Assembly (NCBI RefSeq): GCF_945957355.1
Contig: NZ_CAMFKM010000004.1
Location: forward strand, 186,001 to 250,000
From: an uncultured Reyranella sp.
GTDB lineage: Bacteria > Pseudomonadota > Alphaproteobacteria > Reyranellales > Reyranellaceae
Direction of reading: 5' to 3'
DNA length: 64,000 bases
Of this stretch, positions 44,086 through 51,266 are shown piece by piece (the stretch's first letter is position 1; the number at the start of each line of letters is the position of its first letter). The notes beneath the pieces were generated by a model. The model was given only the letters and a program-made list of their open reading frames with translations. It was not told the DNA's origin and did not search any database. A program made the translations under genes and the position numbers.

Positions 44086-45063
44086 ATGCGCGCGATGCTG
44101 AGCGAAACGCCGGGCGGGCCGGAGAGCCTGAAGCTGGTGGAGATGCCGTCCAAGCCGCTGGGCAAGGGGCAGGTCCGCGTCGCGACCAGGGCGGCTGGCG
44201 TCAACTTCCCCGATACGCTGATCATCCAGGACAAGTACCAGTTCAAGCCGCAGCGCCCGTTCGCGCCGGGTCACGAGATCGCGGGCGATATCACCGAGGT
44301 GGGCGAAGGCGTCACGGGCTACAAGGTGGGCGATCGGGTGATCGGTATGATCGGCCATGGCGGCTATGCCAGCGAGGCCGTCGTCGACGAGATTCAGCTC
44401 CTGCCGATGCCGAAGAACATGAGCTACGAAGATGGTGCGGCCTTCACCATGACCTACGGCACGTCGTACTACGCGCTGAAGCAGCGCAGCAGCTACAAGC
44501 CTGGCGAGACGCTGCTGGTCACCGGCGCCTCGGGCGGTGTCGGCCTCACCGCGGTCGAGCTGGGCGCACTGATGGGCCTCAAGGTGATCGCCGCCGTCGG
44601 CTCCGACGAGAAGATGGAAATCTGCCGGAAGTACGGCGCCACGATGTTCGTGAACTACGCCAAGGAGAAGATGCGCGACAAGGTCAAGGAGCTGACGGGC
44701 GGCGCGGGCGCGGACATCATCTACGACGCGGTCGGCGGCGATGCCTTTGATGAGGCCGTGCGCTGCATCGCCTGGTACGGGCGCCTGCTGGTGGTGGGAT
44801 TCGCCGCGGGCCGCATCCCTTCACTGCCGGCCAACCTCGCGCTGCTGAAGAGCTGCGACGTGCGCGGCGTATTCTACGGCGCCTGGCGTGGCCGCGAACC
44901 GGCCGAGGCGCGCAAGAACTTCGACGAGATGCTGGCCTGGTATGGCGAGGGCAAGCTGAAGCCGCATATCTCCATGCGCTTCCCGCTGGAGAAGGCGGCC
45001 GAGGCCATGAACGCCCTGCTGTCGCGCAAGGCGACCGGCAAGGTCATCATCGAGGTCGCCTGA
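44086..45063 (+). CDS. NADPH:quinone oxidoreductase-type MDR protein
   Basis: The 325-residue medium-chain reductase lacks zinc ligands and has VNFPDTLIIQDKYQ, APGHEIAGDI, the NADPH-binding TGASGGVGLTAVELGALMG and VGFAAGRIPSLPANLALLK. This is the zinc-free quinone oxidoreductase group, which includes enoyl-CoA and quinone reductases. GGAGCGAGACG precedes the ATG. It is followed 17 bases later by an SDR gene, probably in one transcript. Confidence 0.88.
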   Translation: MRAMLSETPGGPESLKLVEMPSKPLGKGQVRVATRAAGVNFPDTLIIQDKYQFKPQRPFAPGHEIAGDITEVGEGVTGYKVGDRVIGMIGHGGYASEAVVDEIQLLPMPKNMSYEDGAAFTMTYGTSYYALKQRSSYKPGETLLVTGASGGVGLTAVELGALMGLKVIAAVGSDEKMEICRKYGATMFVNYAKEKMRDKVKELTGGAGADIIYDAVGGDAFDEAVRCIAWYGRLLVVGFAAGRIPSLPANLALLKSCDVRGVFYGAWRGREPAEARKNFDEMLAWYGEGKLKPHISMRFPLEKAAEAMNALLSRKATGKVIIEVA

Positions 45064-45079
45064 GAACAGGGAGGCTTGC

Positions 45080-45835
45080 ATGGGCAGACTGGCCGGCAAG
45101 ATCGCGATCGTGACCGGTGCCGCGTCCGGCATCGGGGAGGCCTCGGCCAGGCTCTTCGCCGAGGAGGGCGCCCAGGTGCTGGCGGTCGACCGGCCGGACT
45201 CGGCAATCGATACCGTCCATGCCGGCAACGGGTCGATCGAGGCCTTCGCGGCCGACATCACTGGCGAGGATGCGCCGAAGAAGATCGTCGCGGCTGCCCT
45301 CGGCCGCTTCGGTGCGCTCGACATCCTGTTCAACAATGCCGGAGTCAGCGGTCGCGCCTTCGTCGAGGAAATGACCGACGAGATGTGGGACCGGGTAAAC
45401 GGCGTGAACGTGCGCGGCATGTTCCGCCTGTGCCGCGAGGCCATCCCGGCCCTGAAGGCGCGGGCGAGAGAGAAGGGCCGCGCGCGTATCGTCAACACCG
45501 CCTCGGTCATGGCCTTCGACACCGACTACGGCCTGGCGGCCTACTGCGCCTCCAAAGCCGGCGTCGGCGGTCTCACCCGCACGCTGGCGCTGGAACTCGG
45601 GAAGTTCAATATCACCGCCAACTATGTCTGCCCCGGCGCCATCTACAGCGGAATGACGCGGACCAACTTCGACAAGCCGGAGATTCGCGAAGTCTGGGAG
45701 AAGAAGGCGGCGCTGCGCCGGCTCGGCCAGCCGATCGACATCGCCCGTGGCGCGTTGCTGCTCGCGTCCGACGAGGCCGACTTCATCACCGGTCACGAGC
45801 TGGTGGTGGATGGCGGCCTCACATTGCGCACCTGA
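45080..45835 (+). CDS. Short-chain dehydrogenase/reductase
   Basis: The 251-residue SDR has TGAASGIGEASARLF (cofactor), NNAGVSGR, the Ser in NTASVMAF and the YCASKAG active-site motif; the Asp-Arg at the end of strand 2 (AVDRPDS) favours NAD(H). The C-terminus, HELVVDGGLTLR, is the usual SDR end. It follows the quinone oxidoreductase by 17 bases, with GGAGG in the gap. It is the last normal gene before the toxin island. Confidence 0.9.
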   Translation: MGRLAGKIAIVTGAASGIGEASARLFAEEGAQVLAVDRPDSAIDTVHAGNGSIEAFAADITGEDAPKKIVAAALGRFGALDILFNNAGVSGRAFVEEMTDEMWDRVNGVNVRGMFRLCREAIPALKARAREKGRARIVNTASVMAFDTDYGLAAYCASKAGVGGLTRTLALELGKFNITANYVCPGAIYSGMTRTNFDKPEIREVWEKKAALRRLGQPIDIARGALLLASDEADFITGHELVVDGGLTLRT

Positions 45836-46497
45836 GACGCCGGACTTTTAATAGCCTGCTACGCGGCGCCACCCGTCCTGGCGTTATGGGCGCGGGGCTG
45901 CAGTCTATCCGTCGCAGCATGTTGTCGACCGTTCACTCATCGAGGCAGCGCCATCCGGTTGCGCCATGGAGGGCCCTGTCGCGACCCGGCGAACCCAATC
46001 GCGCAGCGTCTGACGATCTAACCCGCAGGCCTCCGCCGTCTCCGTGCGCGACCATCCGCCAGCACCATCGCCAGGCTCCGGGCAGAAACAAGTAGCCGAT
46101 AACGGTATCGACTCCGGTCGGCGGTTCGTCTCGAGATTTGACGCTTGCACATCCAAAGTCCGGCTCATCAGTAACTCAAGGGCTCGCTTCTCACAGGAGA
46201 GATGTCTTTGAGAACATTTGATACGCGCGGCGATGACACTGCCGATCCCTCGTTCTCGTCGCCGCTGTTGCCGCGTGCCTCGTCGCGGCCATTGAGCACC
46301 GTTCACCCGGAAGACTGACCTCGTGGCGCAACTGCCCACCGTCGCATCGACGGTAGCCATCGCGCCGAAATCACCAGCACCAACGAGCAGACGCTGACCG
46401 GGACTGTCCGGGCATCGGAGCCGCTTTCCTCTTCGATGCGGCACGCGACGGCAAAAGCGCCCTCCAGACCCCGCTGGGCCGCTGAACGGAGATCAAC
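45836..46497. other. Gene-poor, decayed DNA before the toxin gene
   Basis: No intact gene is supported in these 662 bases. They hold an IS630 transposase remnant (about 45960-46080, minus) and, on the plus strand just before the toxin gene, remnants of another coding sequence whose last frame reads GAAFLFDAARDGKSALQTPL-GR-stop (46427-46486). Composition is more even than in the flanking genes, and stop codons occur in all frames. Confidence 0.6.
45955..46085 (-). pseudogene. IS630-type transposase remnant, N-terminal HTH only
   Basis: The minus strand encodes RSLAMVLA and, after a one-base frame change, WSRTETAEACGLDRQTLRDWVRR, the N-terminal helix-turn-helix of IS630-family transposases. 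The sequence that follows (VATGPSMAQ) no longer matches and the DDE domain is absent. It is a small decayed fragment, but it shows past transposition at the edge of the toxin island. Confidence 0.6.
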
Positions 46498-46510
46498 ATG
46501 GCAAGCATCA
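46458..46510 (+). repeat. Direct repeat, copy 1 (toxin gene start)
   Basis: This 53-base unit spans the last codons of the decayed upstream frame, a GAACGGAGA ribosome-site region and the first codons of the toxin gene. It matches 49898-49950 at 44 of 53 positions, with the two ATGs in register. Confidence 0.75.
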
Positions 46511-49110
46511 TGACAGAAGGGCTGCTCTCGGCAGCGCCTGACGCGGAACCATGGCCGCGCAACGAGCTTGGGGGCGACAGCGCGTTCGGCCTTCAGGCCG
46601 ACGAGATGTTCGCGCGCCGGCTCGATACCCGGTTCGCGGGCGAGGTGCGCGGCCTGGTGACCGATCCGGTGACGGGTCTCGCGGGCCGGGACCCCGAGGA
46701 GGCGTTGGCCGGGATCGCCGAGACCACCCGGCTTCTGGGCGCGGTGAAGGACCGCTATCTGGCGCAGGCGATCGGGCCCCGCCAGAAGGCCCTGCTCGAA
46801 CCGCTGTTCGACCGCCGCCTCGACCGCGCCGGCGGCGAGCTCGGGCGGATCGCGGAGAAGGCGACGTCGGTGCTGGACGACCGGATCGTGGCCGAGCGCC
46901 TCGCCGACTTGGCGCGTGACGCGGCGCTGTCCTGGCAAGACGCGGCCCATCTGCGCACGCTGGGCGCTACCGCGGTGGGCGAGCTGCGCTACCAGGGCGA
47001 ACGAAAGGGCTGGGACGCGGGCCGGACCGATAGAGCGGTGCGCAGCGGCCTGAGCGATCTCTATGCCGGCGCGGTCGAGGCTGCGATCGGCCACAATCCC
47101 GAGCGCGCGGCGAAGCTCTACGACCACGCACGCGACGTGATCCAGCCGGAGCGGCGGGCGGTGGTCGAGCGCAGGATCGAACGGGCGCGCGAGGAGCGGC
47201 GCGTGACGGAGATCGTCGGCGGCCTGGCCGACACGCCGGACGATCCGACACGGCGGCCCGACCTCGACGACTACCAGGCGCGCGCCGCTGATGCGACACC
47301 CCCGGACGCCTCGCCCGAGGTGCGCGCGCAGGTGACCCGGATGGCGCGGATCGAGCAGGCGCGCGCCGAGCGGGCGTGGCAGGCGGCGCGGGGCCGTGCA
47401 GCCACGAGCGCTCTCGACTGGCTCGACGCCAATCCCGCGGCGCCCCTCGTGGCGATGCCTACGGCGTTGCGCGACGGGTTGAGCCCGGAGCAGACGGAGG
47501 CGCTCGACCGGACGGCCATGAACGGCGGTCGCATCGTCACCGATCGCGACCTTTACGAAAAGCTCGACGACCAGGCCGTGCACGAGCCGGAAAGCTTTGC
47601 CGGCCTCGATCTCACGCAATACCGGCTGTCGCTCGGCGACATCGAGTACAACCGCCTGACCAATCTCCAGAAGACTCTCGCCGAAGGCAAACCCGATCCC
47701 GACTTCGAGCGCCACCGTCTCGGCCGCCTGTTCCTGGGAGAGGGACTGCGCGCTGCCAACCACGATCCCGACGGCGAGGAGGCCCGGACCGCGCGGCAGC
47801 AGCTCGACACGCTCTTAGGCGCGTTCGAGCCTATCGAGGGCAAGCCGCCGACGATGGCGGACATTCGTGGCCTCGTCGGCGACGTGGTGGGTGGCCTGCT
47901 GCCACACGGAGAAGGCGATCCGAATATCGTCCGGGTTTCGGGCGACCAGCCGGCCGAAGCGCTGCCGCCAGAGCTTGAGGCGAAGGGCGTGTTCGATGGG
48001 GCAGAGCCTCACATTGCGTCGGTGGATGCCGTATCGACACCCTCACCCAACGACGAAGTGGTACTCGAAGAATCGACAGGCCCCAAGGCGATGGAAGCGG
48101 CGCCTACGATGCCCCCTGCGCCCGACGTCACGCGGTTCGTCGACGGCACGAAGCAGGTCACGCGCCGCGGCGTCGATACCGAGCGCGGCAAGGCCGACGT
48201 CACGGAAGCGTACGACGAGCAGGACCGCATCGTCTCGACCGATGCCACCTTCGCCGATGGCCATCGTGTGGAAAGCCGGTGGTCCTTTCCCGCCGAGGGC
48301 CACTGGTCGCAGGTCGATACCATACGCGACCCCGAGGGCAAGACGCTGGGCGTGATCACCACGACGTTCGACGGTGAGCGTGTGACGCGCACCGTCGAGC
48401 CGATAAACGGACCGCCACAGACCGACATCTGGGATAGGGATGGTCCCGTGCCGACGATGCAGAACGTCGTTGCGCCCGCCTTGGCCATTCCCTTCCTGCT
48501 GGACCTCGCGGCGGCGGCGATCGGGGCCGTGATTGTCGGAAAGGCGATTGACGATACGATCGCTCGCCAGGGTACGGCCGGCGGTTTTGGCGGCAATGAA
48601 ATGGCCCGTCCGCCTGGCAAGGAACCGGGCCCGGACGACAATGGCCCACCGGAGCGAGTTGCGGGTGACAAGCGACCGCCCTCCCGACCTCCGGTGCCGC
48701 CGTTTCCGCCGGGGCAGCGTCCTAGTTGGCGTCAGAGCGAACTGGACGATATGGCCGATCGATACCCGGACTTTGCTTCGCAAGTCGCTTTCAAGGACGG
48801 CAGGGAGGTAAGCTCAAGGACGCCTGGTTCGGTTCGTCCCGACGGCGTGTCGGCCGACAAACGCAGTGCATCGTTCGAGGTGAAAAACTACGATATCAAC
48901 ACCAACGCCGATGGCTTGGTGAACAGGGTCGCCAGACAGGTTCAGGAGCGCGCCCGGCATCTGCCGCGGAGCATGAAGCAGAACATTAAGATCGATGTGC
49001 GCGGACAGAATGTATCTTCTGGGCACCTCGATGACATCGCAAGAAGGATCGTCGAAAAGTCGAATGGACTACTCAGGTATGAAGACATTGAATTTGTGAG
49101 GTCCTATTGA
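46498..49110 (+). CDS. Toxin candidate: virion-protein-like N-terminus, PD-(D/E)XK nuclease C-terminus
   Basis: The 870-residue protein has no signal peptide. Residues about 25-260 are long charged helices with VRGLVTDPVTGLAGRDPEEA and repeated YLAQAIGPRQK-, RYQGERKGWD- and AAKLYDHARDVI-like units, which recall phage internal virion/ejection proteins. Residues about 555-640 form a beta-rich segment, about 656-690 a hydrophobic hairpin, and 700-740 a Pro-rich linker. The last 130 residues contain RPDG (Asp782), FEVKNY (Glu794, Lys796) and IKIDVRGQ, a PD-(D/E)XK nuclease layout. An overlapping immunity-like gene follows. Base composition falls in the C-terminal part, as in swapped toxin tips. 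The family of the N-terminus is recalled, not searched. Confidence 0.7.
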   Translation: MASIMTEGLLSAAPDAEPWPRNELGGDSAFGLQADEMFARRLDTRFAGEVRGLVTDPVTGLAGRDPEEALAGIAETTRLLGAVKDRYLAQAIGPRQKALLEPLFDRRLDRAGGELGRIAEKATSVLDDRIVAERLADLARDAALSWQDAAHLRTLGATAVGELRYQGERKGWDAGRTDRAVRSGLSDLYAGAVEAAIGHNPERAAKLYDHARDVIQPERRAVVERRIERAREERRVTEIVGGLADTPDDPTRRPDLDDYQARAADATPPDASPEVRAQVTRMARIEQARAERAWQAARGRAATSALDWLDANPAAPLVAMPTALRDGLSPEQTEALDRTAMNGGRIVTDRDLYEKLDDQAVHEPESFAGLDLTQYRLSLGDIEYNRLTNLQKTLAEGKPDPDFERHRLGRLFLGEGLRAANHDPDGEEARTARQQLDTLLGAFEPIEGKPPTMADIRGLVGDVVGGLLPHGEGDPNIVRVSGDQPAEALPPELEAKGVFDGAEPHIASVDAVSTPSPNDEVVLEESTGPKAMEAAPTMPPAPDVTRFVDGTKQVTRRGVDTERGKADVTEAYDEQDRIVSTDATFADGHRVESRWSFPAEGHWSQVDTIRDPEGKTLGVITTTFDGERVTRTVEPINGPPQTDIWDRDGPVPTMQNVVAPALAIPFLLDLAAAAIGAVIVGKAIDDTIARQGTAGGFGGNEMARPPGKEPGPDDNGPPERVAGDKRPPSRPPVPPFPPGQRPSWRQSELDDMADRYPDFASQVAFKDGREVSSRTPGSVRPDGVSADKRSASFEVKNYDINTNADGLVNRVARQVQERARHLPRSMKQNIKIDVRGQNVSSGHLDDIARRIVEKSNGLLRYEDIEFVRSY

Positions 49111-49601
49111 TGAGCGACGTTGGACTATCAGCAGGGCTAGTTCTCCAGCAGATCGGAACCCCAAGGGAAGTTGCCGCCTTTTTTGAATTGATCGGCCGGC
49201 ATAAGCCAGAATCGGCCGATCACTCGCTCGCTCTGGTGACGGATCGTCTCTACAAGCGCACTGTGCCTGGAGAAGCGTTCGATGCACTTCTCGACCAGCT
49301 TCACGAGTGCGAGCGGACGCTTCGCTCTGTTCCGATCACTCCAGGTTTCTGGGATGAATTCGATCTAGGTGACAGAAGTGTCGGATTGGATCGGTCGGCA
49401 TCGAACCTCGCCGATGCATTTCAGCGGATCTTTTTTGCTATCGATCGTTCCGTCGAGGTCGCTCGCCTGGACAAAAAGAACCTCGGGTATTTTCGACCGC
49501 TTCGACTGCAGGCATTGGAAGGACCCAAATCCTATGAACATAAATACACGCCGCTGGAGGACTTCGAAAAGCCCGACATGCGGCCGATCTGGCTGGAGTG
49601 A
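49110..49601 (+). CDS. Imm70-like immunity protein
   Basis: The 163-residue protein begins at an ATG overlapping the toxin stop (TGATG); a TTG one codon earlier is possible. It has no signal peptide. The pattern LSAGLVLQQIGTPREVAAFFELI, then LVTDRLYKRTV with a following helix and LHECERTLRSVP and FWDEFDLGD resembles my recollection of the Imm70 immunity family (QIGT, FF, LY, W-D-x-D). Its position directly after a nuclease tip supports the role of neutralising that toxin in the cytoplasm. Its GC content is visibly lower than that of the flanking metabolic genes. Confidence 0.7.
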   Translation: MSDVGLSAGLVLQQIGTPREVAAFFELIGRHKPESADHSLALVTDRLYKRTVPGEAFDALLDQLHECERTLRSVPITPGFWDEFDLGDRSVGLDRSASNLADAFQRIFFAIDRSVEVARLDKKNLGYFRPLRLQALEGPKSYEHKYTPLEDFEKPDMRPIWLE

Positions 49602-49897
49602 TTTGGTTCCGTCCACCTGACTTGAGATCACGCTTTGATAACCGCCGCGGCCTCTTCGAAACGGTTCCGATACCAAAATGACATTGTAGCTGAGGGCGAT
49701 CTCGCACGACAGCGGTCACGCGGACGTCTGAGGAGACCATCCTCAAGGCCTATGAACGATGACCGGCGTCGAGAAGCCCGCCTTCGTAAAGGTCTGACGT
49801 CGGGCGAGCAACTGCAGCAGCGGAGGAAAATACCGGCAAGCAGGCAATGTCCGCCGCCGCGGGAAGCCCGGCCGCGTCGATTTGAGCTACGGTAAGA

Positions 49898-49950
49898 ATG
49901 CCCTTCAGGCCCCGATGGGCCGCCGAACGGAGAGGAACATGACAAGCATC
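49898..49950 (+). repeat. Direct repeat, copy 2 (decayed toxin start)
   Basis: This unit matches 46458-46510 at 44 of 53 positions, including CCCG-TGGGCCGC, GAACGGAGA, the AACATG start and CAAGCATC. The upstream frame is shared too (GKNALQAPMGR here, GKSALQTPLGR in copy 1), so a longer paralogous unit once stood here. Confidence 0.75.
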
Positions 49951-49980
49951 TGGTCTTCTGCAGCGTCGCGCTCGAGTTGA
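49939..49980 (+). pseudogene. Truncated toxin paralogue (MTSIW start)
   Basis: From the repeat's ATG the frame reads MTSIWSSAASRSS-stop, against MASIMTEGLLSAA in the intact gene. Only the first few codons remain. It is preceded by a good GGAGAGGAA site, so it is a displaced gene start left by deletion or module turnover, not a functional peptide gene as far as can be told. Confidence 0.55.
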
Positions 49981-50105
49981 TCGATTTCGATTCACAAAAC
50001 AGGCTAATTTACGCTGTGTTCGCCATGTCTCTTTCCCAAATAAGAGGGAGGAGTCTGACGGCGTCTTTTGGAATGCGTGAAGCTTTAGACGGGGTATCGT
50101 AGACT

Positions 50106-51203
50106 ATGAATAACATTGCCTCCTTTGCCGCCGACTACAGCGAGGCGCGCGATAAGTTCCTCGCGGCAGCCAAGCTCGCCGACGCCCAGACCTTCCGCTA
50201 CGACAACCCGACCAAGGGGCCGAAAGGCGAGTCGTTGTCGACGGACGTGGCCTGGGTCGGGCCGACGGATGCGTCGAAGGTGATGGTGACGATCTCATCG
50301 ACGCACGGGATCGAGGGCTATTGCGGCTCGGGCTTCCAGGTCGACTGGCTGGCCTCGGTCGGTACGTCGGGACTGCCGAAGGGGACGGCGGCGCTGCTCG
50401 TGCACGCAATCAATCCCTACGGTTTCGCCTGGACGCGGCGCGTGACGGAGGAGGGTAACGACCTCAACCGCAACTACGTGGACCATTCGAAACCCTATCC
50501 CGTGAACGAGGGCTATCTGGAGATCGCCGATGATCTCGTCCCCGCGGATTTCAGCGAGGCGGGGCGGGCCGCGGCGGATGCCAGGTTGGCAGCCTATCGG
50601 CGCAAGGTCGGGGACATCGAGTTCTTCCGGGCCGTCTCTGGGGGGCAATATAGCCATGCCGACGGCATGTTCTTCGGCGGTGGCGGGCCGTCCTGGTCGA
50701 ACTGCACCCTGCACGCCATCGTCGACCGCTACCTGAAGAGCCGCGAGGACGTGGCGGTGGTCGATTTCCACACCGGCCTCGGCCCCTATGGCTACGGCGA
50801 ACCGATCACGCATTACGACATCGGCACCGGCGGGTCGCGCCGGGTTCGGAACTTCTGGGGCGAGTCGGTAACGGAATCGAAGCGGGGGCAGACGGCCTCG
50901 CAGGCGCGTGACGGGCTGGGCCACTACGGGCTGAACCGGGTTCTGAAGGAGCCGCAGGCCCGCCTGACCATGTGCACGCTGGAATACGGCACATTCGATC
51001 GCGAGAGCGGCCAGAAGGCCTTCCGGGCCGACCACTGGCTGCACAAATACGGCGATCCGCTGGGCAGGGAAGCCGAGGCCGTGCGCAAGGCGATGCGGCG
51101 TCAGTTCTACCCGGAGACCGACGATTGGAAGGAGGCCGTGCTGTTCCGCGGCCACCAAGTCGTGCGCCAGGCGATCTCCGGGCTGCAGCGGGGGCCGCTC
51201 TAG
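50106..51203 (+). CDS. DUF2817 zinc peptidase-like protein (M14-related)
   Basis: The 365-residue protein matches the DUF2817 family, which has the M14 carboxypeptidase-like fold. Probable zinc ligands lie in SSTHGIEGYCGS (His-x2-Glu) and DFHTGLGPYG (His), with the arginine/asparagine of RRVTEEGNDLNRNYVD as substrate contact and a Glu in CTLEYGTF. There is no signal peptide. It probably hydrolyses an amide bond, perhaps in peptides or amidated metabolites. It stands alone after the toxin island. Confidence 0.85.
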   Translation: MNNIASFAADYSEARDKFLAAAKLADAQTFRYDNPTKGPKGESLSTDVAWVGPTDASKVMVTISSTHGIEGYCGSGFQVDWLASVGTSGLPKGTAALLVHAINPYGFAWTRRVTEEGNDLNRNYVDHSKPYPVNEGYLEIADDLVPADFSEAGRAAADARLAAYRRKVGDIEFFRAVSGGQYSHADGMFFGGGGPSWSNCTLHAIVDRYLKSREDVAVVDFHTGLGPYGYGEPITHYDIGTGGSRRVRNFWGESVTESKRGQTASQARDGLGHYGLNRVLKEPQARLTMCTLEYGTFDRESGQKAFRADHWLHKYGDPLGREAEAVRKAMRRQFYPETDDWKEAVLFRGHQVVRQAISGLQRGPL

Positions 51204-51266
51204 CTTTTGGGGACAAGCCCTCGAAAAGCCATACGTCCGCTCAGCGATCCTGCTACAAGCCTCCTC

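Larger units (their letters stand above)
49602..50105. other. Non-coding stretch with decayed second toxin start
   Basis: These 504 bases hold no intact gene. They contain the second copy of the toxin-start repeat (49898-49950), a 13-codon remnant frame (49939-49980) and otherwise sequence with stops in all frames. The lower GC content continues from the immunity gene. Confidence 0.6.

Noticed and set aside
45905..46444. An apparently intact 179-residue minus-strand gene.
   Set aside because: Only its C-terminal part resembles a transposase HTH; the rest is unrelated sequence joined by frameshift, so I call a pseudogene fragment.
45836..50105. An intact prophage.
   Set aside because: No integrase, capsid, portal, terminase or tail genes are present; only one protein has virion-like features.
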